Part shown: in pieces, positions 28,227 to 36,430 of the stretch
Layout of the letters: every line of letters begins with the position of its first letter
Numbering within the stretch: position 1 is the stretch's first letter
Assembly: GCA_965206615.1 (NCBI GenBank)
Contig: CBDBKI010000005.1
Location: 3,906,001 to 3,970,000, forward strand
DNA length: 64,000 bases
Reading direction: 5' to 3'
Source of the DNA: VXNE01 sp965206615
GTDB taxonomy: Bacteria > Pseudomonadota > Gammaproteobacteria > Pseudomonadales > Azotimanducaceae
Notes under the pieces: model-generated
What the model saw: the letters and a program-made list of their open reading frames with translations, nothing else
The model's database searches: none
Told to the model about the DNA's origin: nothing
Translations under genes and position numbers: made by a program

Positions 28227-28307
28227 TTCCGCGCCGATCCTGCCATCTCCCCCGGTCCCGCCGAGCGCTTGCGACAACCCACCTTTACACGCGCCCCGGC
28301 GCGACAC

Positions 28308-29555
28308 CTAGTCGTAGCCCAGGCTGGACGGTTGAAACGTGTGCACCCGCAGGTACGAAGGACTGGCGCCGGGGTCGTGCTCATAGAGGTGACAGGCCGA
28401 GAACGTGTTCAGCTTCTGTCCGACCAGGACCGCCATCGCCAACGGGCACGCTAGGAAGAGGTGCAGGTTCGCCCGCCTCATGCCGAGATCCTCCCGCTCC
28501 CGGCGCACTCTTTGGATCGCCGAGAGCACGAAGCCAACACCTTGCTCGGGCGAGAGCACGCGTCCCGGCGCGAACGATCCCGACTCCGGCGCACAGTGCA
28601 CGTAGGCACGGCATGCGACGCCCAGATGGGCCATCGTCTCCGCAACCCCGTGCTCGATGTTTGCCGAGACCCCGATCGCCAACACAAGATCTTCGGATCC
28701 CGGGTCGCCCTTGGTCACGCGCGCCAACATCGGCAACTCCCCGGCCGGCAAGTCGAAGGACCAGCGTTGCCGATCCCGCCCCTCGACGAACTGGGACCAG
28801 GAGAACTTGAACCCGGCCCTTGGCGAGTAGACCGCTCCCACCAGGACTCCCAACGGGAGCGGGGCCATCCCTTCGCCCGCCAGGTATGGGCTTGGAAACG
28901 TCGCAAGGACTCCGCTCGCGCCGGCGACCAGGCCCCTCTCGAAATCGCTGTACCCACCTTCTACAACCTTGCGCCCGTTGAACTGCGCCGAGAAGTCGTG
29001 CTTCAGGCTGAAAGGCGCCGCCGATGGACCACGCGCGAAGACACCGATCGACAACGGGCCTTCCCCTTGCCTGCCTCGAATGGCTTGGAGCCGGGCCTTG
29101 ACCGCGCGGCGCGCGATGGCCTCGGCGTCCGACGAAGAGACCGTCCCACCCTCGATTCTGTGCATGTTCCAGTACCCGAGGTCCTGGAAGCCGGCGGGCG
29201 AGTCCAGCGCAGCGTCGGCTTCTCCGTAGTCGAGGCCGATCAGCACCGGGACGATCCAGAAGCCGTCGCGTGCCGCGTGCCGTCGGAAGATCCGCAGCGC
29301 TTCGACGCGCCGCACGATCGACGACGCCGCGACTTCGGGGGAGATCAGCAGGACGGCGCCGGACAGCGACGGATCGTCGATCGCGGCGATGAGCGCCTCC
29401 TCCGTCGGTTCGAACGCGAGATCGTCCAAGTCCCGCCAAGTGGGTACCCCAACGTGCCGCAGCGCATCCCGTACCAGCGCAGCTTCGCGGTTCCCCGCGG
29501 CACGCGCCGGGGATCGCCGGTACGAAATGAACACGCTCCCCGCCGGGTCGGTCAT
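28308..29555 (-). CDS. TIR-SAVED CBASS-type effector
   Basis: 415 residues from ATG 29553-29555. The N-terminal TIR domain reads VFISYRRSPA, VGVPTWRDL and GAVLLISPEVAASSIVRRVE, where Glu at about residue 85 is the candidate NADase catalytic residue. The C-terminal SAVED domain reads LSIGVFARGP through LHLFLACPLAMAVLVGQKLN and CHLYEHD. In characterised TIR-SAVED proteins, SAVED binds a cyclic oligonucleotide and the assembled TIR domains degrade NAD+. The start overlaps the preceding cyclase-fragment stop (ATGA), so the two are coupled. The effector frame looks complete, unlike its partner. Confidence 0.85.
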   Translation of the reverse strand: MTDPAGSVFISYRRSPARAAGNREAALVRDALRHVGVPTWRDLDDLAFEPTEEALIAAIDDPSLSGAVLLISPEVAASSIVRRVEALRIFRRHAARDGFWIVPVLIGLDYGEADAALDSPAGFQDLGYWNMHRIEGGTVSSSDAEAIARRAVKARLQAIRGRQGEGPLSIGVFARGPSAAPFSLKHDFSAQFNGRKVVEGGYSDFERGLVAGASGVLATFPSPYLAGEGMAPLPLGVLVGAVYSPRAGFKFSWSQFVEGRDRQRWSFDLPAGELPMLARVTKGDPGSEDLVLAIGVSANIEHGVAETMAHLGVACRAYVHCAPESGSFAPGRVLSPEQGVGFVLSAIQRVRREREDLGMRRANLHLFLACPLAMAVLVGQKLNTFSACHLYEHDPGASPSYLRVHTFQPSSLGYD

Positions 29556-30001
29556 GGTGGAACCTCCCCGGGCCAAACGGGTTCTGCGGGCGACGCCGTC
29601 ACCGGCCGCCGGGCCCGCCATCCGGTCGTTCCCGGCGCGCCGAGCCATCGCGCGTAGGTCTGCGGTCGGACCTGGTCCGGCTGGAAGTTCGGGAACGCGG
29701 CTCGAAGTCTCTCCGCGAGGTATTCGATCAGTTCCGCCACCTCGGAAGGCGCCTCAGCGCCGGAAATGTAGCAGGCGACGTCGATGTCGTTGAGCGAGCG
29801 TAGCGCCGTTCCCTTGGCGAGACTTCCCGACAGAAGCATCTTGCGCAGGGTGAAGTCGGGGTTTTCGTCGAGGTAGCCTTCCAGCTTCTCGCGCAGGCGC
29901 CGCGCCTGTGCCCGGTAGGTCTGCGCCTTGTCCTGGGGCAGGTTGACGCGCTCCTGTGCGAAGCGAACGATTTCGCGGTGGTCGACATGTTGGCGGGCCA
30001 T
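29552..30001 (-). pseudogene. CD-NTase (CBASS cyclase) lacking its second half
   Basis: 150 residues from ATG 29999-30001; an in-frame ATG also lies at 30025. The N-terminal nucleotidyltransferase core is clear: LLSGSLAKGTALRSLNDIDV provides the GS motif and first DxD pair. After PDQVRPQTY the expected third Asp strand and helical C-terminal half (roughly 150-200 residues in family members) are absent. The last ~35 residues are Pro/Arg-rich and unrelated. The stop still overlaps the TIR-SAVED start, so an internal deletion appears to have left the operon junction intact. Second-messenger synthesis is unlikely. Confidence 0.75.
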
Positions 30002-30329
30002 AGAGGATTCATCCTTGATTTCCATCGAGCCGCCAAAGAGCCGGCGGCGTCACCAGGCCCTGAAAATGGGGCCTATCCTCGACGTATCAACCCCTCGCGA
30101 CCGACAGTCGCCGATGGCTGCCCAGGCCAATCGTTGCGGCGGCGTGGCGACCCTCCACCCGCCCTACGATCGCGATGGCGAGCCTTCCAACCGCAGGCGA
30201 TCCCTGCGAAGGAGAATGGGGCGATCCTTATGGTGAGCAGACTCTTATGGAGAGTTGAAGGCCCTTTCGGCAGGCGTTGTGCCTGGAGGCCCGTTGGATA
30301 GCTCTCCATAACGGCGTTCTCCTGTCCGT

Positions 30330-30513
30330 ATGTCCCCAGAACTGATCACCATCATCTCCGTCGGCGTCGCGCTCGCCGGCCTGGTGGTGGGGTGGGCAGC
30401 GATCGCTACGCAGCGAGCTCGGCGAACTGCGCGGAGAGGTCGGTCAGCTCCGGGAGCGCATGGCGCTCCTCGAGGAACTGCGCGACGCGATTTCCGGCAG
30501 ACACGCGGCCTGA
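30330..30513 (+). pseudogene. Small membrane/coiled-coil protein with one frameshift
   Basis: MSPELITIISVGVALAGLVV is an N-terminal membrane segment. After about 30400 the coding frame shifts to SELGELRGEVGQLRERMALL and EELRDAISGRHAA with a stop at 30511-30513. Together these form a ~60-residue protein type common in bacteria: one membrane helix followed by a coiled coil. The preceding ~330 bp (30002-30329) show no gene I can support. Confidence 0.5.
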
Positions 30514-30605
30514 CGGCTGCAGTGCCGGTGACGCTGGCGAACCTTGAGACCAGGCTCACCTGGCGGCTGGTGTTCATGGCCGGCGCCGTGTCCGCCGGGC
30601 GGTAG
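30514..30605 (+). pseudogene. DUF1640-like C-terminal scrap
   Basis: LANLETRLTWRLVFMAGAV resembles the C-terminus of the small protein at 15657-15896 (ANPESKLTWRLIYIAGAI). No start or upstream coiled coil remains. From here to 30861 I see no further gene. Confidence 0.4.
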
Positions 30606-30861
30606 CGCCACGCGACACCAGCATCGTCGATCACGGCGGCCGCGGAGTTGGTCAAAGTACTGCGACGTGACACCCCGCAGGTCGGCCCCCTTGCCGAACG
30701 GCCTCGCGAATCTCGGGACGGGGGCCGCCAAGCAGTACCTGAAGATTGGCGCACTCCCCCCTGCAGGGCTGGTTTGGCACCGCGGCGGCCTGAAATTGAG
30801 TCGACAGCCGCCCCGATCCGCCGCGGAGAGCCCCCGCGCGGTGCCTGGCTCCGCCGGGGAG

Positions 30862-31899
30862 TCAGAGCCAGCGGTCGCGTATAACCCCGTACTGCCCGGA
30901 CTCGCGCAGCCGCAGCAGCGCCCGGTTCACGTCCTCGCGCAGTGGGGATCCCTGCCGCACGGCGAACGCCAGATCATGTCGGGCCAGGACGGGGCCCGCG
31001 TCCGTCAGGTCGCCCCTTGTCTGCAGCACATGCCGCATCGCGACCGCATCATGGATGGCAATGTCGGCCACGCCACGCTCGACCGCGTCGACCGCATCCG
31101 CCACGGTGGGGAATGCCTCCGTAGGCACGCCCTCCCGCGCAAGAATCTCGCCGGTTGCCGTGTTCTCCTTCGTGGCCACGCGGTAGCGGCGCAGGTCGGC
31201 CAGTCGCTCGACCGGGTGCAGCGCGACAGAACGTGTGGCGTCGGCCGCGAACTGCCCGAAGATGACCCCAAAGGCCGTCACGCCGAGCAGGATCAGCAGG
31301 GAGGCGGTGATGCGCCCGATCCAGCGCTGCGGCGTGACGTCGCCGTAGCCGACCGTGGACATGGTGACCAGCGAGAACCAGAGTGCCTGGAATACGCCGG
31401 GCAGGTACTGGTCACTGATCGCATCGCGGCCGCGTTCGGACCACCAGATCAGGTTCGCGAAGCAGAGCAGGATGCCGAACAGGATCAGCAGCATGGTCTC
31501 GCTGCGATCGCTGAAGTGCGGTACGAAGTTGCCGGAACGGCGGCTGACAGGTAGCAGCCCGCCTGGGGCGACCGGGTGCGTAAAGTCGGCCAGCGCCTCA
31601 CGTTCGGCGTTCATGCTGACGCAGCCGATCACGACATCGGCATGCCCGTCCGCCAGGCGCTGCATGGCCATCTGTACGGGGTGCGCGTCGATGTCCCACG
31701 TGACGTCCATTGCGTCGGCCAGCGCCGCCCACAGGTCGACCGCGAAACCCGCCATCTGCCCGTCCGCCCCGTCGATGACGCATGGCGCCAGCGGTGCCGC
31801 GGCGACGCGCAACGGCTGCTGGGTTGTTTGCTGGGCGAACGCGCCGTGGCTCACGCCAAGCAGCGCGATGGCGACAAGACACGTCCGGAGGCGCCTCAT
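30862..31899 (-). CDS. Glutamate-receptor-like potassium channel (GluR0 type)
   Basis: 345 residues from ATG 31897-31899, chosen for the signal peptide MRRLRTCLVAIALLGVSHGA and for the ATGA overlap with the preceding gene. A periplasmic solute-binding lobe (about 30-120) is interrupted by a membrane helix (about 134-153), a pore loop with the K+ selectivity filter TVGYGD at 182-187 and a second helix (about 194-218). The second ligand lobe (about 230-345) contains DAVDAVERGVADIAIHDA. This is the order of prokaryotic ionotropic glutamate receptors. The ligand is likely an amino acid, but binding residues need comparison. It is the last gene of a coupled three-gene operon. Confidence 0.85.
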   Translation of the reverse strand: MRRLRTCLVAIALLGVSHGAFAQQTTQQPLRVAAAPLAPCVIDGADGQMAGFAVDLWAALADAMDVTWDIDAHPVQMAMQRLADGHADVVIGCVSMNAEREALADFTHPVAPGGLLPVSRRSGNFVPHFSDRSETMLLILFGILLCFANLIWWSERGRDAISDQYLPGVFQALWFSLVTMSTVGYGDVTPQRWIGRITASLLILLGVTAFGVIFGQFAADATRSVALHPVERLADLRRYRVATKENTATGEILAREGVPTEAFPTVADAVDAVERGVADIAIHDAVAMRHVLQTRGDLTDAGPVLARHDLAFAVRQGSPLREDVNRALLRLRESGQYGVIRDRWL

Positions 31900-32087
31900 T
31901 GCAGCCGACGCCTGCGGCGCAGGAAATAGACGATGGCCGTGACGATCGCGAGTGGCACGAGCAAGTAGAGCACCCACGTCAGCAGCCAGTAGACGATGAG
32001 AAGGGTCGCGAGGGCCAGCGCCCCGGTGATGAGGATCGTACCGAATCCCCACCGCGTGCCGTCGCGGCCAAGAAGGTGCCGGATCAT
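31896..32087 (-). CDS. Small two-helix membrane protein coupled to the channel
   Basis: 63 residues from ATG 32085-32087. After a basic start (MIRHLLGRDGTRWGFG) two hydrophobic segments follow (TILITGALALATLLIVYWLL and WVLYLLVPLAIVTAIVYFL), ending RRRRRLQ. Its start overlaps the upstream lipoprotein stop and its stop overlaps the channel start, both as ATGA. It may be a channel accessory subunit, which is inference from context. Confidence 0.65.
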   Translation of the reverse strand: MIRHLLGRDGTRWGFGTILITGALALATLLIVYWLLTWVLYLLVPLAIVTAIVYFLRRRRRLQ

Positions 32088-32536
32088 CGGGTTTGCCGCA
32101 TCGCGGGCGGGGGTGCGGGGACCGGTAGGGGCTTCGCGCTTCGCACTCCATCGGAGTCGGACGCGGCGCGCCTGAAATCGTAGTTCTTGCCGGTACCGTC
32201 GCCGGAGATCACGAAGCTGCACTCATAGGCCTCGGAATCGGTATCCGGACACCGGTTCCACCCGCGTTCGAGACCGTGAATCCTGAAATTCGCCAGTTCG
32301 ACGATGCCGGCGAACTGCACCGTTCCGGTCGAGTGGCCGGGGTTGGTATTCGCCATCAACGTGACGGGGCAACGGAATAGGCAGCCGTCGACGAAATCAC
32401 CGCACACTCCCATCGCTCGAAACCCCCTGCACTATGGTCCCCCCGTACCAGGCATGCCCGCGCAGCCGGCCACGAGCGCCAGCGCCAGAAACGACGCCGA
32501 CCGAAGCCGACGAATCGATAGTCCAGTCATGTCCAT
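32084..32536 (-). pseudogene. Lipoprotein gene interrupted by an in-frame TAG
   Basis: ATG at 32534-32536 follows GGAAAGAGAG. The N-terminus reads as a lipoprotein signal with LVAGC lipobox (Cys at residue 25). An in-frame TAG at 32432-32434 stops it after residue 34. The same frame then continues MGVCGDFVDGCLFRCPVTLM, ANTNPGHSTGTVQFAGIVEL and CSFVISGDGTGKNYDF to a stop at 32084 that overlaps the next gene. Translation may restart at ATG 32411-32413, or the gene is a recent pseudogene. Cys-rich mature part, family not recognised. Confidence 0.55.
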
Positions 32537-32620
32537 CGCTCTCTTTCCGTGCACGCTCGCTCGAATCGCGGAACGATCCTACCCCAGACGCTGGGCCGGG
32601 GGCGCGCCACACCCCCAAAT

Positions 32621-32810
32621 CCGCTTCGGAAGCCCCAGAGACGCCCTCAGCGCCCGCCGAGCCGCCGCCGGCGCACGGTCCTTGCCCGGCCACCCGGGCA
32701 ATCGGCTCCGGCGCGCTCCCAAGCGGTCCCTGCGTCCGGATCCGGTCCGGCCAGGTCTCCGGCCCGGGTGGTTTCGGGCGGTTTTTGGTCCCTGATCGGG
32801 GAGCTCGCGG
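32621..32810. repeat. Dispersed ~190-bp imperfect repeat, copy 2
   Basis: Second copy of the repeat at 27964-28150. It begins about 85 bp upstream of the lipoprotein gene and is followed by an ORF remnant. Confidence 0.7.
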
Positions 32811-33225
32811 CCCAGCACGCGCACGAGAGTGACGACGAGGCCGAACGCATCCTTGCGGAGCTTGCAGGTTCGATGGCCGCAACGCCTTGCGTCGGCGTGC
32901 TGGACGTGCACCGTCAGGGCCTGCGCCTGGCCACGGATGCGCCGATGGATCTGGACGACGACTTGCCGGAGGCGCTGAAGGTTGCAGCGGAACAGCTACG
33001 TTTGCGGGCGAAGACCGATCCGAAAGTAGCTGGCCGCGCCCTCCACCACCTGTATCGCCTCGTCAGGGAAAAGCCTCCCCCGACATCTCCCGCCACGCGA
33101 CGTTTGCGGCGGACTTCCGGGGAAGGCGGATGCGGTGTTGCGACCCGAGGGTCGTCGGCGACGAACGCATCGCTGCGGGCAGATCTGGCAAGTTGTGGGC
33201 CGGGCGGCCGGGGCGCGCGATCTAG
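32811..33225 (+). CDS. Uncertain ORF or remnant
   Basis: From the repeat end, an open frame reads AQHAHESDDEAERILAELAG, MDLDDDLPEALKVAAEQLR and RALHHLYRLVREK, then becomes Arg/Ser-rich and non-coding in look. It resembles an acidic helical protein cut at both ends. I cannot assign a family and have low confidence that it is expressed. Confidence 0.2.
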
Positions 33226-33308
33226 CCGACGCTGATGTAGTTCGCGCTGCGGCTAAACGAAGGGCATTGGTTGGCACTGGGGGAACGCCAGCCGGGCAGT
33301 CCATGGCG

Positions 33309-33344
33309 CACTCGCCAAGTGATCGATGTACACTCGCCAAATGA
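33309..33344 (+). promoter_or_regulatory. Direct-repeat operator upstream of the RES/Xre operon
   Basis: CACTCGCCAAGTGA at 33309-33322 and CACTCGCCAAATGA at 33331-33344 are spaced by exactly 22 bp, about two helical turns. The first unit is itself a CACT...AGTG palindrome. It ends 25 bp before the antitoxin start and is the natural site for antitoxin autoregulation. Confidence 0.6.
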
Positions 33345-33369
33345 CGAGTCTGCCCAGAGAGGAATGCCA

Positions 33370-33834
33370 ATGAATCTCCAAGCCTATGCCGATCCCGGGC
33401 GCTTGCCGTCGGGTCAGTCCGCTCGTGTGGCCAGGCTTCTTGCGATCCAGGACCCGGATGCGGTCGGTGATCTGCAGCTTGCGAAACGCGTTTCCGAAGG
33501 CCTGGATCCGGGAGCGGTCTTCGCCTTGGGCGACGTGCTTGGCAGGAAACAGGTGATCGGTCCCATCATTCCGGAAGCTACGCTGCGGAGGGCTCGCAAG
33601 GCCGGAAGACCCCTGTCAAGGGATCTGAGCGAGCGACTCTATGAGATCGGGCGCGTTGTCGATGCCGTCAGCCTTGTCTACCACGGTGACCGACAAGGCA
33701 TCGGGACTTTTCTCAACCGACCGCACCCGTTGCTGGACGGAGAAACTCCCTTCGATATGGCGAGGTCCAGTTCGGCGGGCACGGAAGCGGTCTTGAACCT
33801 CATGCGGCGCCTCGAGGCCAGCGTGGTTGTTTGA
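33370..33834 (+). CDS. Xre/MbcA/ParS-type antitoxin of a RES module
   Basis: 154 residues from ATG 33370, preferred over ATG 33364 because GAGAGGA then sits at normal distance. The C-terminal half has the DUF2384 (toxin-binding) pattern: LSERLYEIGRVVDAVSLVYH, then FLNRPHPLLDGETPFDMARSS. The N-terminal half is helical and likely the DNA-binding/dimerisation part. Its stop overlaps the toxin start (TGATG). Family antitoxins neutralise RES toxins and repress their own promoter. Confidence 0.85.
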   Translation: MNLQAYADPGRLPSGQSARVARLLAIQDPDAVGDLQLAKRVSEGLDPGAVFALGDVLGRKQVIGPIIPEATLRRARKAGRPLSRDLSERLYEIGRVVDAVSLVYHGDRQGIGTFLNRPHPLLDGETPFDMARSSSAGTEAVLNLMRRLEASVVV

Positions 33835-34337
33835 TGACCCCGCGGGTCCTGCCGGATGCGATTCGGGCCTATCGCATAGGCGACCGCGATGGCCGGTTTC
33901 CTGTCTGGAGCGCTGAAGGGGCGAGACAGGTTGCAGGAAGATGGCACGGCGTTGGTGACGAGGTCATCTACGTTTCAGAACACTACTCCACCGCCTTGCT
34001 CGAAAAACTCGTTTACTGCAATGGGGTGCTTCCTCCGAATCAGCACTTCGTCGAGGTCGCCATACCGCAAGGCGTGAGCTACGAGGTCGTCACAAAGGAC
34101 TCGCTCCCGGATTGGTTCGACCCCGACGGTGCATCCGGCCGCGCCTTTGGAAGCAAATGGTACCGTGAGCTTCGAAGCGCGATCCTGTTCGTGCCCTCCG
34201 TGGTTGCGCGTATGGAGCGCAATATCGTCATCAACGCGAGACACCCGGACTTCGGGCGCATCGACAAGGGGCTTGAAGCACCCGTGCCTTGGGATCAACG
34301 GCTGTTTCTCAATCCGTCGCAGGCTTCTCCTCTGTAG
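33834..34337 (+). CDS. RES-domain toxin
   Basis: 167 residues from ATG 33834, overlapping the antitoxin stop. Signature segments are AYRIGDRDGRFPVWSAEGAR, AGRWHGVGDEVIYVSEHYST with a following ALLEKL, and LRSAILFVPSVV. These provide the Arg, Glu and Ser of the RES fold. Known RES toxins deplete NAD+ by phosphorolysis or hydrolysis. The frame is complete. The ~385 bp downstream (34338-34723) contains no gene I can name. Confidence 0.88.
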   Translation: MTPRVLPDAIRAYRIGDRDGRFPVWSAEGARQVAGRWHGVGDEVIYVSEHYSTALLEKLVYCNGVLPPNQHFVEVAIPQGVSYEVVTKDSLPDWFDPDGASGRAFGSKWYRELRSAILFVPSVVARMERNIVINARHPDFGRIDKGLEAPVPWDQRLFLNPSQASPL

Positions 34338-34723
34338 AGCGAGTGCGCGCGTGCGTCCGCTCAGTCTCGAGTCGCGGGTCGCGAATATTGCGAGAGGCGC
34401 CGCGCCACCGATGAGCGAAGGGAACTTGGGGGGCTTCTGGGAACACGCCGGCATCGCGCCTGTCCGCTCCTTGATCGTTTCGAGTAAATCCGCTTCCTTG
34501 AAATGAGATCGGAGGGGTACCGCAAAGTCCGTGTTGCCGCGAAGGTAGGCTAGGGGGAGGGCTTCGATGGGCGACTCGAAGCCACCGCAGCGGCAGGCAT
34601 CGCAGGCAGAGCGGCCTCAGCTATGGCGCACTGACGGTCCGCGCATCGGCGGTGGACGTCAACGGCCTGCCCCGGAGAGCGCCCCCGCGACCGCGCTGAT
34701 GCGCGCCGTACGGCGCGCGATCG

Positions 34724-34978
34724 ATGTCGCCGACGACCCACGCCACTGGGATGTCGCCGCCACCTACAGAGGCCCCGGGTCTCGAGACCCCTTTGAACTG
34801 CTGCAGGCTCACTGGCCTCAAACCGGACACGGAATACGAACTCAAGGTCACGCACAAGAACGCCGCCGGCGAGGGCCCGCCAACCATACAGACCACGCGA
34901 ACGCTTCCGGACGGCACGCTCGACAATGTTATTCCGTTCGGTCGCCCTCCGAAGACGAGGCCGAAGCCGAAGCAGTGA
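34724..34978 (+). pseudogene. FnIII domain fragment
   Basis: LTGLKPDTEYELKVTHKNAA is the end of a fibronectin type III domain, followed by a TLPDGTLDNVIPFGRPP tail and stop. The first part of the domain is in other frames or missing. It resembles the FnIII unit in the giant protein but is not a close copy. A different frame from 34950 to 35170 (DAELWLKGRPKGTRPKMFAL) also looks weakly coding. Confidence 0.45.
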
Positions 34979-35278
34979 AGGACGCCGAACTCTGGCTCAA
35001 GGGTCGCCCAAAAGGCACCCGGCCCAAGATGTTCGCGCTGGGTACGCAACAAGCACGTCAGTACGCGCAGGCCATCGGACAGGCACCGCATGCCGGGATC
35101 CCGAACCTGGGAGGAACACCTCCTGGGATGGCCCGTGCGACGCCCGCCAACGACGGGAGCGGCGCTAAATGCGTTAACGGTTCGGCAGGCGTGGTCGCCT
35201 GGTGCGCATGCACGTCCTCGAGGGTCTCGCCAAGCACGCTATACTCGGTCGAGGCACTGACGACAGGGGATGATCGGC

Positions 35279-35878
35279 ATGGCGATCGACGATGCGTTGC
35301 AGGCCGCATTGGCCGCGCGACGTAGGCAGGCCGCGGGTGGCGAGAGCCGGCCGTCTGGGCGCCAGCGGCCTGCCGCCCCAGCGACATCCGCCTACACGGC
35401 AGAGTCTGACCCTGAAGCGCACGCGGGGAGCGAAGAGCGATCGCGCGACGTGCAAGCCGCGGCGAAGTCCAAGGTCGTGTTCAGCAGGAGCGCGGCGACA
35501 GAAGACTTGCCGCCTCATGTTCATGCCGCACTGCAGGTGTTCTTCCGGGATCTGGCGGGAGTCCGCTTGCCAAAGGTGACTCGCGTCGTGCTGTTTGGCA
35601 GTCGCGCCCGAGGCGACTTCCAGGAGGACAGTGATCTCGACCTCGCAGTCGTATTCGAGGGTGCCCCACCACCACCAGGCAAGTTACTCACGGACATCAA
35701 CGAACTCATCGTCGACCCGGCGGAAGCCGCGTTGGAAGAGGCGTTCATGCCGGTATCGCCGATCGCGATTTGGGAGGAAGAACTAGGCGATGGTACGACG
35801 CTCCCCGATTGGCCGTTCTATCGCAACTTGGTCAGGGACGGGATAGACCTGGGGGCGGGCTTTGGAATCCAAGGATGA
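35279..35878 (+). CDS. MNT-type nucleotidyltransferase antitoxin with long N-terminal extension
   Basis: 199 residues from ATG 35279; ATG 35270 is also possible. The minimal nucleotidyltransferase core VVLFGSRARGDFQEDSDLDL carries the GS and DxD motifs near residues 110-129. The ~80-residue Ala/Arg-rich N-terminal part is unusual. It overlaps the downstream HEPN gene by 17 bp. In HEPN/MNT pairs the MNT protein inactivates the HEPN RNase, in some cases by adding AMP. Confidence 0.8.
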   Translation: MAIDDALQAALAARRRQAAGGESRPSGRQRPAAPATSAYTAESDPEAHAGSEERSRDVQAAAKSKVVFSRSAATEDLPPHVHAALQVFFRDLAGVRLPKVTRVVLFGSRARGDFQEDSDLDLAVVFEGAPPPPGKLLTDINELIVDPAEAALEEAFMPVSPIAIWEEELGDGTTLPDWPFYRNLVRDGIDLGAGFGIQG

Positions 35879-36299
35879 GTACATCCGCGATAGCCTGAGC
35901 AGCCTGGACGACGCGATCGCCAACCTCAGGGACCGCCGTATCCGCCCGGCGATCAACTCTGCCTATCACTCGGCCATGCAGGCCGCGCGCGCCGGTTTGA
36001 TGGCCAAGGACGTCTTGCCACCCAAGGGCCACGCAGGGCTGAGGAGCCGGTTCTCCGAGCACTTCGTGAAGAACGGCAGTTTTCCGCGTGACGTGGCGCG
36101 TAACCTCGGACGCACGGCGCGACTGCGTGAGCGGGCGGATTATTTGAGGCCGAGCACTCGGTCCATCGAAGATGCACGCCGGGCAGTCGGCCGAGCGCAT
36201 GAGTTCGTCGTGTCCGTCACGCGGGCCCTGTTTCCCGACATGGTCGACGACGTGCCGGCGCCCCCGCGTGAAGACCAGAAAGGTCCACGCCCGCCCTGA
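35862..36299 (+). CDS. HEPN-domain partner of the MNT protein
   Basis: 145 residues from TTG 35862; no ATG is in frame nearby, and the overlap with the MNT gene supports coupling. It reads SLSSLDDAIANLRDRRIRPA and INSAYHSAMQAARAGLMAKD, then FSEHFVKNGSFPRD and RLRERADYLRP, the usual HEPN helix pattern. The canonical Rx4-6H RNase motif is not obvious, so it may be a non-RNase HEPN type or a divergent toxin. Confidence 0.75.
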   Translation: MESKDEYIRDSLSSLDDAIANLRDRRIRPAINSAYHSAMQAARAGLMAKDVLPPKGHAGLRSRFSEHFVKNGSFPRDVARNLGRTARLRERADYLRPSTRSIEDARRAVGRAHEFVVSVTRALFPDMVDDVPAPPREDQKGPRPP

Positions 36300-36430
36300 T
36301 GCCCGGCCCTCGCCTGGAAGTCCGCGTGCTGCTCTTCGCAGTCGACTGACGGTCAGTAGTCTGGGGTCCGATTTCGTCTCGTGTGGGTCGCCGCGGAACA
36401 GCCTGCCCTCGCCAGCGACACGTCCTGTGG

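Noticed and set aside
27485..28384. 299-codon minus frame between the IS1595 end and TIR-SAVED
   Set aside because: It crosses the dispersed repeat and the IS256 scrap without any family feature; the small plus ORF with a good ribosome site is preferred.
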